This document shows positions 51,788-59,383 of a DNA stretch of 59,383 nt, piece by piece; the stretch's first letter is position 1, and each line of letters starts with the position of its first letter. The stretch is from Mycobacterium sp. 852002-51057_SCH5723018. GTDB taxonomy: Bacteria; Actinomycetota; Actinomycetes; Mycobacteriales; Mycobacteriaceae. The position numbers and the translations under genes are program-made. The DNA lies in assembly GCF_001667035.1 (NCBI RefSeq), contig NZ_LZIR01000086.1, positions 1 to 59,383 of the forward strand, written 5' to 3'. A model generated the notes under the pieces. That model saw nothing but the letters and a program-made list of their open reading frames with translations. It did not search any database and was not told where the DNA came from.

Positions 51788-52284
51788 TGCGCGAGGTGGT
51801 AGCCCGTCTTTTTGTCCAGCAGGACCACCGTGGAGACCGGATCCCGGTAGGCGTCCCAATAGACTCCGCCGCGCACGATCGCCCCGTTCGGCGCGTTGAC
51901 GAGCACGTTGTCCAGCGCGTCGGGCGCATCCGACGGCCGCGGCTTGTAGGCGTCGGCGTAGGGGGTCACACCGTCGAAGCTGAAAGTGGTCGCCATGATG
52001 AACGGATTCGGCACCCGGACGGCGCGGACCGTCACGTCGGCCCGGTCAACCGTGCTGCCCGGGAAACCCCTAAAGGTGCCTTCGCGCGTGTAGCCGAATC
52101 CCGGCGGCGGGTCGACGGGGGCCACGCCGCTGACGGTGACGTCGGCGACATAGGTGCCGGTATCCACCCGAAGGGTGTCGCCGATGTGACCGATCGGCGC
52201 GTCTCCTGCCCGGGCGCGGGGAGCGGTGAGGCCCGCCGCGGCGACGAGAAGGGCGGACAGAACGATCAGCCAGCGGCGCACCAT
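51775..52284 (-). CDS. Exported MPT63-like protein (Rv2668-like)
   Basis: 169 residues from ATG 52284. A Sec signal peptide (LIVLSALLVAAAGLTAPRA, cleavage near ARA-GD) precedes a beta-rich domain with GDTLRVDTGTYVADVTVSGV, RADVTVRAVRVPNPFIMATT and GVYWDAYRDP. It resembles the immunoglobulin-like fold of MPT63 and the DUF1942 proteins. No function is known. It lies between clpC2 upstream, 18 bases away, and the GNAT gene with which it overlaps. Confidence 0.8.
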   Translation of the reverse strand: MVRRWLIVLSALLVAAAGLTAPRARAGDAPIGHIGDTLRVDTGTYVADVTVSGVAPVDPPPGFGYTREGTFRGFPGSTVDRADVTVRAVRVPNPFIMATTFSFDGVTPYADAYKPRPSDAPDALDNVLVNAPNGAIVRGGVYWDAYRDPVSTVVLLDKKTGYHLAQWNL

Positions 52285-52302
52285 CGCATGATCGCACACG
52301 CG

Positions 52303-53040
52303 CTACGGCGAAGGGGAGGGGTTCTTGCTGCTGGTGAGTGCGTCGAGCGCGGCGATCAGGTCGGCCTCGACGCGGTCCTTGTCGACGCCGGCCCGGTGCA
52401 GCGGCCCGGCCCCGTCTTCAAGCTCGAGCAAGGCCAGCAGCATGTGTTCGGTGCCGATGTAGTTGTGGCCGAGGCGAAGTGCCTCGCGGAAGGTCAGCTC
52501 GAGGGCCTTGCGGGCCGGTCCGCTGAACGGGATGAGTTCCGGTGGCTCGGCACAGGCCGGCGGCAGGGTCACCGCGGCGCGCAAGGTGTCGACGTCGACG
52601 TTCTGCCGACCCAGTAAGACGCTGGACAGTGCGGCGGGATCGCCGAGTACGCCGAGCAACAAGTGATCGGGAGTGATCTCGCAATTGGCAGCGTCGTGGG
52701 CGGCGTTCTGGGCGGCGACCACCGCATTGCGCGCCCGCGGCGTGAAGCGTCCAAAGCCCTGTTCCGGGTCCAGGGTGGTGGCCTCGGCGCGGGGCACGAA
52801 CCGCTTCTGGGCGGCCTGTTTGGTGACGCCCATGCTCTTGCCGATGTCGGTCCAGGAGGCACCCGAGCGGCGGGCCTGGTCGACGAAGTGCCCGATCAGG
52901 TGATCGGCGACCTCGCCCAAGTGCTCGGCGGCCAGGACGGCGTCCGCGAGCTGGTCCAGCACGTCGCTGTGCACCCGTTTGATGGCGTTGATCAGCTCGT
53001 CGAGGCGGACGGGGTAGGCGACGGGTGTCGGATCGGACAT
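52303..53040 (-). CDS. clpC2: ClpC2-type Clp N-domain protein
   Basis: 245 residues, no ATPase domain. Residues 1-80 contain a helix-turn-helix-like part, VDQARRSGASWTDIGKSMGV then TKQAAQKRFVPR. Residues about 95-240 form a Clp N-terminal repeat domain (FTPRARNAVVAAQNAAHDAA, EITPDHLLLGVLGDP, ARKALELTFREALRLGHNYI, GTEHMLLALLELEDG). In mycobacteria ClpC2 is reported to bind cyclomarin-type compounds in place of ClpC1 and to control its own promoter. Two palindromes directly in front of the start fit that. Confidence 0.92.
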   Translation of the reverse strand: MSDPTPVAYPVRLDELINAIKRVHSDVLDQLADAVLAAEHLGEVADHLIGHFVDQARRSGASWTDIGKSMGVTKQAAQKRFVPRAEATTLDPEQGFGRFTPRARNAVVAAQNAAHDAANCEITPDHLLLGVLGDPAALSSVLLGRQNVDVDTLRAAVTLPPACAEPPELIPFSGPARKALELTFREALRLGHNYIGTEHMLLALLELEDGAGPLHRAGVDKDRVEADLIAALDALTSSKNPSPSP

Positions 53041-53043
53041 GCC

Positions 53044-53060
53044 GTCAACTCTAAGTTGAC
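53044..53060. promoter_or_regulatory. clpC2 operator 1, overlapping the -10 region
   Basis: GTCAACT-CTA-AGTTGAC, perfect 7-base arms, 3-base centre. It covers the TAGAGT -10 box (53053-53048, minus strand) of clpC2. The start codon at 53040 is about 7 bases past the box, so the message is probably leaderless. Confidence 0.7.
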
Positions 53061-53072
53061 GGCCCTCCGGCT

Positions 53073-53089
53073 GTCAACCGTTGGTTGAC
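53073..53089. promoter_or_regulatory. clpC2 operator 2, overlapping the -35 region
   Basis: GTCAACC-GTT-GGTTGAC, perfect 7-base arms, centred 29 bases from operator 1. Its minus-strand TTGACA (53078-53073) can serve as -35 at 18 bases from the TAGAGT -10. Both elements of the promoter are thus inside palindromes. Confidence 0.7.
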
Positions 53090-53149
53090 GCTATCCGACA
53101 TGTCGCTCGAGATGCGGCCCGGCCGCCGCTCTGCGACCATCAGTGGGCC

Positions 53150-53476
53150 GTGAAGCCGCTGGTCCTGACGCTGACAAGCCTTGCCGCCATAGTCGGCATG
53201 GCGGTGCCCGCGCGCGCCGACAGCAACGACGACGCATTCCTCGTCTCGCTCCATGCGGCCGGCATCACATTTCCCGACCCGGCCCGGGTCGTAGCGGCCG
53301 GGAAATGGGTGTGCCAGGCCGTCGGCCAGGGGACGCAAATGGCGGACGTCGTCAAGACGATCCAGTCTCAGAACGCGGGATTGCACGGGGACAACGCCGC
53401 CCGGTTCACCGCGATCGCTGCCAATGTTTACTGCCCCCAAGCGTTGTCGACGACGAGCGGCAATCCGGGGTCATAA
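53150..53476 (+). CDS. Exported DUF732 protein
   Basis: 108 residues from GTG 53150. Signal peptide VLTLTSLAAIVGMAVPARA precedes the mature DUF732 domain: DDAFLVSLHAAGITFPDPAR, then GKWVCQAVGQG and IAANVYCPQ, with two cysteines probably in a disulfide. These small secreted proteins are found in mycobacteria; function unknown. A second family member lies at 55712 on the same strand. Confidence 0.82.
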   Translation: MKPLVLTLTSLAAIVGMAVPARADSNDDAFLVSLHAAGITFPDPARVVAAGKWVCQAVGQGTQMADVVKTIQSQNAGLHGDNAARFTAIAANVYCPQALSTTSGNPGS

Positions 53477-53589
53477 CCGCTCGTCATCGGATTTTTACAA
53501 TCCCGGCGACCAACGCACGGTTAACGAAACATGTCGTCAACATTTCCTGCATACGCTCCTGCGATTAACCGCCGGCCGGCTTGAAGAGG

Positions 53590-55107
53590 ATGGGAGATTT
53601 GGACTTCGTTCAGGCGCAGTTTGTCGATCCGCTCAGCAATCTCCTGAATAGCCACGTCCTCGTTTACCTGCTCATAGGTGTCGGCATTTATTTCACGGTG
53701 CGCACCCGATTCATTCAGGTCCGATACTTCAGGCGCATGATCCGCCAGCTAGGCAGATCCCACCGCCAAGAGGGTGGGATCTCGTCTTTTCAGGCCTTCT
53801 GCGTCGGCCTGGCGTCGCGCGTGGGCACGGGGAACATCGCCGGCGTGGCGATCGCCCTCACCGTCGGTGGTCCCGGCGCGATCTTCTGGATGTGGGTGGT
53901 GGCCGCGGTCGGCATGGCGACCGCGTTGATCGAGGCCACCCTGGCGCAAATTTTCAAGGTGCGCTCCCCGGACGGCACCTTCCGCGGCGGCCCCGCCTTC
54001 TACATCCAGGGCGGCCTGCGCTCGCGGGCGGGCGGCGTCGTCTTCGCCATGCTGCTGGTGTTCACCTTTTCGACCGCGTTCAACATGGTGGAGACCAACG
54101 CGATCAGCGGCGTGTTGAAATCATCGCACGGTGTCGGAATCGGCTGGACGACAGCGGGGTTGGCCACACTCGCGGCGCCGGTGCTGTTCGGCGGGATCCG
54201 CAGCGTCGCCAAGTTCGCCGAACGGGTCCTTCCGGTCGTGGCGCTGGTGTATGCGTTGCTCGCGTTGGCGATCGTCGCCGTCAATGTCAGCGCGTTGCCG
54301 GCGGTGCTTCAGGAAATCATCGGTGGCGCGTTCGGAATCCGGCAAATGGCAGGCGGTTTCGCCGGCGGCATCGCTACGGTGATGCTGATCGGGGTCAAGC
54401 GGGGCCTGTTCGCCTGCGAGGCCGGGATGGGTAGTTCGCCGAACATCGCGGGCGCCGCGACTGTGTCACATCCGGTGGAGCAGGGCCTGATTCAGTCGCT
54501 CGCCGTCTTCGTCGACACCATGGTGATCTGCACGGCGACCGCGTTCATCGTGCTGATGTCGGGTCCAAGCGTCTACGACCCGGCCCACCCGGGTTCGGTT
54601 GCCGGCGCAAGCCTGACGGAGTCGGCGATCGCCGCCGGCCTCGGTTCGTGGACCACCGTATTGATGACGACCGTCGTCTTCGTCTTCGCGTTTGCCTCTG
54701 TGCTCAGCAACTACGTGTGTGCGGAGGCCAACGTGTTCTTCCTTGGTGGCCGGCGGCTTTCGATCAACGTGCTGAAGGTGGTGACGCTGGCGGCGATCGC
54801 CGTCGGCGCGATGTCTCAGCTCACGTTGGTGTGGGCGCTGGCCGATCTGGCGATGGCCCTGATGGCCATCGTCAACCTGGTCGCGATTTGCCTGCTGGGC
54901 AAGTGGGCGTTCGCGGCGGTCAGGGATTTCCACCGTCAGTCAGCCGAGGGCAGCCATCCCGTCTTCGTCGCCAGCGAAGCCGGCCTGCCCGGGGTGCTCG
55001 GTGGCGACATCTGGGAGGCACCGGAGCACCGACCGGTCGGCGAGCTACCCGAGTCGTCGCGGTTGCGCCGGCCGTCGTTCAAGCTGTCCCGCGCGCCCGC
55101 CGCTTAG
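53590..55107 (+). CDS. Alanine/glycine:cation symporter (AGCS, AlsT type)
   Basis: 505 residues from ATG 53590; a TTG at 53581 is a possible start. About ten hydrophobic segments. Family motifs: ISSFQAFCVGLASRVGTGNI then AGVAIALTVGGPGAIFWMWV, GGPAFYIQGGL, RGLFACEAGMGSSPNIAGAA and the C-terminal MALMAIVNLVAICLLGKWAF. These import L-alanine, D-alanine or glycine with Na+ or H+. The 113 bases upstream are rich in A/T and hold the promoter. Convergent with the 55104 gene; the ends overlap by 4 bases. Confidence 0.92.
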   Translation: MGDLDFVQAQFVDPLSNLLNSHVLVYLLIGVGIYFTVRTRFIQVRYFRRMIRQLGRSHRQEGGISSFQAFCVGLASRVGTGNIAGVAIALTVGGPGAIFWMWVVAAVGMATALIEATLAQIFKVRSPDGTFRGGPAFYIQGGLRSRAGGVVFAMLLVFTFSTAFNMVETNAISGVLKSSHGVGIGWTTAGLATLAAPVLFGGIRSVAKFAERVLPVVALVYALLALAIVAVNVSALPAVLQEIIGGAFGIRQMAGGFAGGIATVMLIGVKRGLFACEAGMGSSPNIAGAATVSHPVEQGLIQSLAVFVDTMVICTATAFIVLMSGPSVYDPAHPGSVAGASLTESAIAAGLGSWTTVLMTTVVFVFAFASVLSNYVCAEANVFFLGGRRLSINVLKVVTLAAIAVGAMSQLTLVWALADLAMALMAIVNLVAICLLGKWAFAAVRDFHRQSAEGSHPVFVASEAGLPGVLGGDIWEAPEHRPVGELPESSRLRRPSFKLSRAPAA

Positions 55108-55652
55108 CTCTGCTCACCCTTGGGCCGACTCCTCACCGCCGGAAACACCGCTGTCGGTGCCGTCGCGGTTCGTTGGCTGCGCCACCCGCCGAGCCGTCCG
55201 AGATACCACTTCCACACATAGGTCTCCGAGGTGCTCAGCTGACGCGTAATCGCGGCCGGTCGAAGGTCGTAGCCGCGCGCCTCCAACCAGGAGACGACCA
55301 CCCATAGTCGGTCGACGTCGTCGTCGGGAACCTCGAAGGTCCACGACAATTCCTCGTCGTCGCAGCCCATCGATGGCCGGGTCGCGGGCTGGGCCGGGGA
55401 CGCCTCGAATCGCGAGCCGTCGGCTTCTAGGTCGAGGGCGACGTCGTAGCGCACCACCGGGCCGACGATCCGCAGGGTCGTCTGGAATCGGGCGATGTTT
55501 CGGCGGCGCGGCTGCAGGCGTTCGCTCACCAGCACGACGCCTTTCGTGCCTGCCGTTCGCTGTCGCGCCCGCACCTGGTTCCACACGGCAATGAGCCCAA
55601 GTAGCGCAAGGATGCCGACGAAGACGTCGAGAATGATGAGGGTGGCGACCAC
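55104..55652 (-). CDS. Membrane-anchored protein of unknown function
   Basis: 182 residues. An N-terminal transmembrane helix (ATLIILDVFVGILALLGLIA) is followed by a soluble domain with VVLVSERLQPRRRNIARFQT, RYDVALDLEADGSRFEASPA and LWVVVSWLEARGYDL. I do not recognise a family. It is convergent with the AGCS transporter and divergent from a DUF732 gene. The hydrophobic N-terminus and good GC at third positions support a real gene. Confidence 0.7.
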   Translation of the reverse strand: MVATLIILDVFVGILALLGLIAVWNQVRARQRTAGTKGVVLVSERLQPRRRNIARFQTTLRIVGPVVRYDVALDLEADGSRFEASPAQPATRPSMGCDDEELSWTFEVPDDDVDRLWVVVSWLEARGYDLRPAAITRQLSTSETYVWKWYLGRLGGWRSQRTATAPTAVFPAVRSRPKGEQS

Positions 55653-55711
55653 CCCTTTAACCTAGGGGCTGGGATGCGGAGCGGCCGCCGTTCTGGAAGG
55701 CTCGGGGGGTC

Positions 55712-56053
55712 ATGAGAGTCTTTTTGGCCTTGGCGGGCTTCGCTGCGGTGATCGGCCTGGCGGCGCCCGCGTATGCGGATGACGGCGTGGACGCGGACTT
55801 CCTGTCCGCCCTCAAATTCGCGGGAATCTCCTACCAGGATCCGGCCGCCGCGATATCGGCGGGCAAAACCGTGTGCGAGCTGGAAGACACCGGGTCGACG
55901 GAAGAGGAAATTCTCGGGAACCTGCAGCAGCGCAACGGTTTCACCGGCAACGGCGCCGCGAAGTTCACGGTGATCGCGGTGGGTGCCTATTGCCCGAAGT
56001 ACATCACCGGCGAGGGCCGCGGCCCCAAGCCGGAGGGCGCGGTCGGCGATTGA
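55712..56053 (+). CDS. Exported DUF732 protein, second copy
   Basis: 113 residues. Signal peptide FLALAGFAAVIGLAAPAYA. Mature domain DADFLSALKFAGISYQDPAA, then GKTVCELEDTGSTEEEILGN and VGAYCPKY, with the two cysteines at the same places as in the gene at 53150. The C-terminal tail is glycine- and proline-rich. Followed after 8 bases by the DUF2834 gene on the same strand. Confidence 0.82.
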   Translation: MRVFLALAGFAAVIGLAAPAYADDGVDADFLSALKFAGISYQDPAAAISAGKTVCELEDTGSTEEEILGNLQQRNGFTGNGAAKFTVIAVGAYCPKYITGEGRGPKPEGAVGD

Positions 56054-56061
56054 TCCCAGAC

Positions 56062-56487
56062 ATGCCGACGTCGCGCAAAGTGCTATGCGTCATCTACGGG
56101 GTGATCGCGGTGGCGGCGCTGATCGCGTGCTGGAGCCAGACCGTCGCCTACGTCCACAGCCCCACCGATTTCTTCGTCAACTTCTGGCGCGACGCCAAGG
56201 TCACCGCGGCGTCGAGGAACATCACCGCCGACGCCCTCATGCTGGGCATCGCCGTGGTCATCCTGATGGTGATCGAGGCCAGAAAGCACAAGGTGCGCTT
56301 CGTGTGGGCTTACGTCGCCGCGTGCTACTTCATCGCCATCAGCGTGGCGTTTCCCCTCTTCCTGATCGCCCGCGAATTACGGTTGGGCGCCTCCGAGCCA
56401 CCGCGCCTGCACGCGGCCGACACGGTCCTGCTCGCCGTGCTCGCGGTTGCGTTTGGGGCACTGACCATTTGGATTGACGTGCCGTGA
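56062..56487 (+). CDS. DUF2834-like small membrane protein
   Basis: 141 residues from ATG 56062. Four hydrophobic segments: VLCVIYGVIAVAALIACWSQ, ADALMLGIAVVILMVIEARK, FVWAYVAACYFIAISVAFPL and ADTVLLAVLAVAFGALTIWI. The pattern fits DUF2834 membrane proteins; function unknown. Its stop overlaps the GTG of the hydrolase gene by 4 bases. Confidence 0.75.
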   Translation: MPTSRKVLCVIYGVIAVAALIACWSQTVAYVHSPTDFFVNFWRDAKVTAASRNITADALMLGIAVVILMVIEARKHKVRFVWAYVAACYFIAISVAFPLFLIARELRLGASEPPRLHAADTVLLAVLAVAFGALTIWIDVP

Positions 56488-57449
56488 AGGGCACGGCGAT
56501 GGCCGGTGCGACCGGCTTGGCGGCGTGGGGCGCGGCGCGCGCGGCCGTCCGGGCGATCCAGCAGAACCCCAATCCGTTTCCCCGCGAACGGCTCACCGCC
56601 GTGCCGCAGGGTGAACACGTCCGGATCGACCGCCCCGACGGGACGGTGCTGCACGCATTGGTCGCCGGGCAGGGACCGCCGGTGATTTTGGTCCACGGCT
56701 ACACAGCCCGGATCCTCGAGTGGAACCTGGTATGGGATGAGCTGCAGGCCAAAGGTTTTCGCGTCATCGCCTTCGATCAGCGCGGCCACGGACTGTCCAC
56801 GCTGGGCGCCGACGGGATCGGGTCCGGGCCGATGGCGGCCGACCTTGCCGCGGTCCTCGAGCACTTCGACGTCGACGATGGCGTGCTGGTCGGGCACTCC
56901 ATGGGCGGATTCGTCACCATTCGCGCGGTGCTCGACCACCCCTATCTGGCGCGGCGGCTGCGCGGGCTGGTGTTGTTCGCCACCTGGGCGGGCCGCGTCC
57001 TGGATGGGGCGCCGCAGAATCGACTACAAATCCCGCTGCTGCAATACGGCATCCTGCAACGGCTGATCCGCAACAAGACGATCGCGGTGCTGTTCGGCGC
57101 AGCACAGTGCGGAAAGCGCCCGTCGCCGGCGATGATCTCGGTTTTCATGGAGTTTTTCAACCAGCACCTCGACGAACACGGCCCGTTGCTGCCGATCGTG
57201 CAAGCCTTTTCGCGCGAAGACCGTTACCCGCGGCTGGGCGAAATCGCCATTCCGACTGCGGTGGTGGTCGGCACCGCGGACCGCACGACGCCGCCCAGCC
57301 ATTCGCGCCGACTGGCCGCGGGCATACCCGGGGCCCGGCTCGTTTCCGTACCCGACGCGGGGCACCTGTTGAATTGGGAAGCGGCCGACGAGCTGATCAA
57401 GGTCGTGGAATCGTTTTCGCCTCAGCGGGCTTCGCAAATCGATCACTGA
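56484..57449 (+). CDS. Alpha/beta hydrolase
   Basis: 321 residues, GTG start overlapping the upstream stop. Catalytic motifs: ILVHGYTARILEWNLVWDEL, nucleophile elbow LVGHSMGGFVTIRAVL, acid in VVVGTADRTTPPSHSRR and histidine in VPDAGHLLNWEAADELI. The N-terminus MAGATGLAAWGAARAAVRAI is moderately hydrophobic, possibly a membrane anchor. Substrate unknown; epoxide hydrolase or esterase activity is possible. Confidence 0.88.
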   Translation: MKGTAMAGATGLAAWGAARAAVRAIQQNPNPFPRERLTAVPQGEHVRIDRPDGTVLHALVAGQGPPVILVHGYTARILEWNLVWDELQAKGFRVIAFDQRGHGLSTLGADGIGSGPMAADLAAVLEHFDVDDGVLVGHSMGGFVTIRAVLDHPYLARRLRGLVLFATWAGRVLDGAPQNRLQIPLLQYGILQRLIRNKTIAVLFGAAQCGKRPSPAMISVFMEFFNQHLDEHGPLLPIVQAFSREDRYPRLGEIAIPTAVVVGTADRTTPPSHSRRLAAGIPGARLVSVPDAGHLLNWEAADELIKVVESFSPQRASQIDH

Positions 57450-57550
57450 CGCGTCGAGCATTTGCGCTATTCGACATGCGCCAGCGCCACCCTTCGGCTA
57501 TGTTGCGCGGGGCACTAGCAAATGCAACCACCCCGAAGGAGTCAATGGTG

Positions 57551-58183
57551 ATGAAGGTATCGGCGGTGGCGGCCGGGCTGGCTGCTAGCACCCTGGTGAT
57601 CGGCGTCGCGGCCACGGGCTGCGGAAGCAACAAGTCGTCAAGCCCATCGTCGACCACGTCATCGACGACGTCGGCCTCGGCTGCGTCATCGTCCGCGCCG
57701 CCGGCGTCGAGCGGCGTCCCCGCCCAGCCTTCCGACTACAGCAATTTGCTCATCAAGCCCACCGACATCGTCGTGCCCGGCGACACCTTCACGCTGAGCC
57801 AGACGCTGCCCGTTCCCAACCCGGCGGGAACCGAAGGCGTGTTCATGAACCAGGGCGGCACCCGCAAGGTCGACGACACGATCTATGTCTATCCCGACCC
57901 GGGCCAGGCGTCCCAGGCGCTCGACCAGAGCGCCAAGGCGATTCAGGAGCTCAGCGTGAAGGCGCCGCCGACGCCGGCCGACGTCGGTACCGGCGGCCAG
58001 ATGGCGGTGGGGCCGTCGCCGGACGGGTCGAAGTCCAAAGCGATCGTGATGTTCACCGAGGGCAAGGTGTTTACCGTCTTGGAGTTCGAGAGCCCGCCCA
58101 ACGACCCGGTGCAACCCGACTTCGTCCTGGACCTCGGCAAGAAGCAGGACGCCGCCATCAAGAGCGGACTGCCCGCTAGTTAG
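57551..58183 (+). CDS. Lipoprotein of the MK35/LpqN-related type
   Basis: 210 residues from ATG 57551. AAGGAG (57536-57541) favours this ATG over the one at 57545. The signal ends in the lipobox AATGC near residue 24. A Ser/Thr/Ala-rich linker runs to residue 55. The mature domain has DYSNLLIKPTDIVVPGD, FMNQGGTRKVDDTIYVYPDP, TGGQMAVGPSPDGSKSKAIV and FTEGKVFTVLEFESPP. It closely resembles my memory of the M. kansasii lipoprotein MK35. Function at the cell envelope unknown. Confidence 0.82.
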   Translation: MKVSAVAAGLAASTLVIGVAATGCGSNKSSSPSSTTSSTTSASAASSSAPPASSGVPAQPSDYSNLLIKPTDIVVPGDTFTLSQTLPVPNPAGTEGVFMNQGGTRKVDDTIYVYPDPGQASQALDQSAKAIQELSVKAPPTPADVGTGGQMAVGPSPDGSKSKAIVMFTEGKVFTVLEFESPPNDPVQPDFVLDLGKKQDAAIKSGLPAS

Positions 58184-59144
58184 ACGCGGCCCGCGCGATC
58201 CAGGTGAAGCGGTGCATGTCCGGAATCCGCGGCGCCAGCGCGGAAGCCACGTCCCGGCCAATCTCGTCGGCCGTCGCCAGCGGAGTGTCGGGATCGAGGA
58301 AGCCTTCCACTTCGACGCGCAGCGTCCGCCCCGTCCAGCGGGCGCGGGCGTGCGCATGCGTGACCCCGGGAACGGCGGTGGCTGCGGATTCGGCCGTCGT
58401 GATGATTTCGGTGTCGACGCCGTCGAGCAGGCGGTGCGCGATGTCGGAGGTGACCTCCCAGCCGACGTGGCAGATGAGCCCGGTGACCGCGATGCCGGCG
58501 GCCGCGTCGGCCCAACCCCACCCGAGTGCTACGCCGACCAGCCCCAGCATGGCCCCCGCCGAGGACAAGGCGTCGAGCCAGGAATGCTTGGCATCGGCCA
58601 CCATGGTCGCCGAACGAATCCGCCGGCCCACCGTGAGCTTGTAGCGGGCGACCAGCTGATTGCCGGCGATGCCGACGGCCGCCGCGGCGATTCCCCAGCC
58701 CAGGTGGGCTGTGCCGCCGTGACGGAGAAGCTTTGTGACGCTTTCGAATCCGGCGACCGCGGCGCTGCCCCAAATCACCAAGGCCACGCCGATGCCGGCG
58801 AGGTCCTCGGCGCGTTCGTAGCCGTACGGGTATCGCTCGGTGGGCACTTTCCGGGATGCCCGAAAACCGACGAACACCAGGGCGCTGGTCGAGACGTCCG
58901 ACAGGTTGTGCAGCGCGTCGCCGAGCAGCGCGACCGATCCCGATACCAGCGCGATGGCCAGCTCGATGAGCCCGGTCAGCGCCAATCCGACGGCGCTGAC
59001 GGCGATGGCGCGGTTGGCCTGGCGACGCTCGTGGGCATCGTCAGCTGTGGTCTCGAGGGGAAAGCTCCCCGCCGGGTCGCGGACTCCGGTAATGACATGC
59101 ATGCCGTCAAGCATGCCCGCGCGTGCGGCGCGGTGCACGGTCAC
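58176..59144 (-). CDS. Cation diffusion facilitator (CDF) family transporter
   Basis: 322 residues from ATG 59144; ATG 59102 (MHVITGVRDP) is an alternative and no ribosome-binding site decides. Six transmembrane helices are expected. Metal-binding motifs: SGSVALLGDALHNLSDVSTS in helix 2 and TMVADAKHSWLDALSSAGAM in helix 5, both with His and Asp. A cytoplasmic C-terminal domain follows. Probably exports Zn2+, Mn2+ or Fe2+ in exchange for protons. Its end overlaps the lipoprotein end by 8 bases. Confidence 0.9.
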   Translation of the reverse strand: MTVHRAARAGMLDGMHVITGVRDPAGSFPLETTADDAHERRQANRAIAVSAVGLALTGLIELAIALVSGSVALLGDALHNLSDVSTSALVFVGFRASRKVPTERYPYGYERAEDLAGIGVALVIWGSAAVAGFESVTKLLRHGGTAHLGWGIAAAAVGIAGNQLVARYKLTVGRRIRSATMVADAKHSWLDALSSAGAMLGLVGVALGWGWADAAAGIAVTGLICHVGWEVTSDIAHRLLDGVDTEIITTAESAATAVPGVTHAHARARWTGRTLRVEVEGFLDPDTPLATADEIGRDVASALAPRIPDMHRFTWIARAASN

Positions 59145-59180
59145 GCGGTCGCAGCCACCCTAGAGTGCTAGGTTCCGTCG

Positions 59181-59383
59181 ATGAAATTCGTGGTGGCCGC
59201 CTACGGAAGCCGGGGTGATGTCGAGCCCTGCGCGGCCGCCGCTCGGGAGTTGCTGCGCCGAGGTCACGACGTGCGCCTGGCGGCGCCGCCCGACAAGCTG
59301 GGCTTCGTCGAGTCGGCGGGGCTCGCGGCGGTCGCCTTCGGGCCGGACCCGCCGAGGCCTAATGCGCAGAATCCGATCCACGC
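59181..59383 (+). CDS. Glycosyltransferase (UDP-glucosyltransferase-like), 5' part only
   Basis: The first 67 codons are visible; the gene runs off the window. MKFVVAAYGSRGDVEPCAAA then ARELLRRGHDVRLAAPPDKL matches the N-terminal domain of GT1/GT28-type enzymes that modify glycopeptidolipids, phenolic glycolipids or sterols. Start ATG 59181 is 37 bases from the start of the divergent CDF gene. Acceptor unknown. Confidence 0.8.
   Translation, partial: MKFVVAAYGSRGDVEPCAAAARELLRRGHDVRLAAPPDKLGFVESAGLAAVAFGPDPPRPNAQNPIH

Overview
The window is high-GC actinobacterial DNA and is almost certainly from a non-tuberculous Mycobacterium. From about 10.3 kb to 53 kb the gene order matches the Mycobacterium tuberculosis segment Rv2716 back to Rv2667, recalled from memory. 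It runs phzF-like, two Rv2715/Rv2714-type genes, sthA, ideR, sigB, sigA, ppgK, suhB, cei, dut, ceoC-ceoB, an APC permease, dxs, echA15, hemE-hemG-chdC, msrB, aftC, ribD, zapE and clpC2. I saw no rRNA, tRNA, CRISPR array or recognisable insertion sequence, but the RNA search was by eye only.

Layout. (1) 0.4-10.2 kb is an accessory catabolic and regulatory block. It holds TetR and LysR regulators, an SDR with a degenerate active site, an HxlR regulator divergent from a flavin-dependent acyl-CoA dehydrogenase-like enzyme, a GMC oxidoreductase, and an operon of methyltransferase, alpha/beta hydrolase and acyl-CoA ligase. (2) 10.3-17.5 kb has the PhzF-like protein, a hydrolase, a PAC2 protein, a lipoprotein serine protease, SthA, a DUF4192 protein and IdeR. 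(3) 17.5-28 kb is the sigma-factor neighbourhood: sigB, sigA, ppgK, suhB, cei, dut and several small conserved actinobacterial proteins. (4) 28-34.6 kb has small conserved genes, then a potassium module: TrkA-type regulatory proteins CeoB/CeoC divergent from a KimA-like K+ importer, followed by a TrmA-type methyltransferase. (5) 34.5-44.3 kb has an ArsB/NhaD-type permease, a CBS protein, dxs, an RNase D-like protein, echA15 and the coproporphyrin-type haem genes hemE-hemG-chdC. (6) 45.05-46.12 kb is an inserted DUF559 nuclease-like gene flanked by two related imperfect palindromes. This is the most unusual object in the window. (7) 46.1-53 kb has msrB, aftC, a secreted hydrolase-like lipoprotein without a visible nucleophile, ribD, zapE, a GNAT enzyme, an exported protein and clpC2. 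(8) 53.1 kb to the end has two DUF732 exported proteins, an alanine/Na+ symporter, membrane proteins, a hydrolase, an MK35-like lipoprotein, a cation efflux protein and the start of a glycosyltransferase.

Regulatory signals read directly from the DNA include a perfect CRP-type palindrome between cei and the DUF4193 gene, twin 17-bp palindromes in front of clpC2, a shared GTTT..TGAAAC motif around the hxlR divergent promoter, a LysR-type T-N11-A palindrome, an ECF-type promoter upstream of sigB, a sigB terminator, an inverted repeat in the sigA leader, and a two-way -10 element between dut and its divergent neighbour. Start codons were set by ribosome-binding sites, overlaps with neighbours, or -10-to-start spacing where these could be seen. 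Names borrowed from M. tuberculosis rest on remembered similarity, not on a search.
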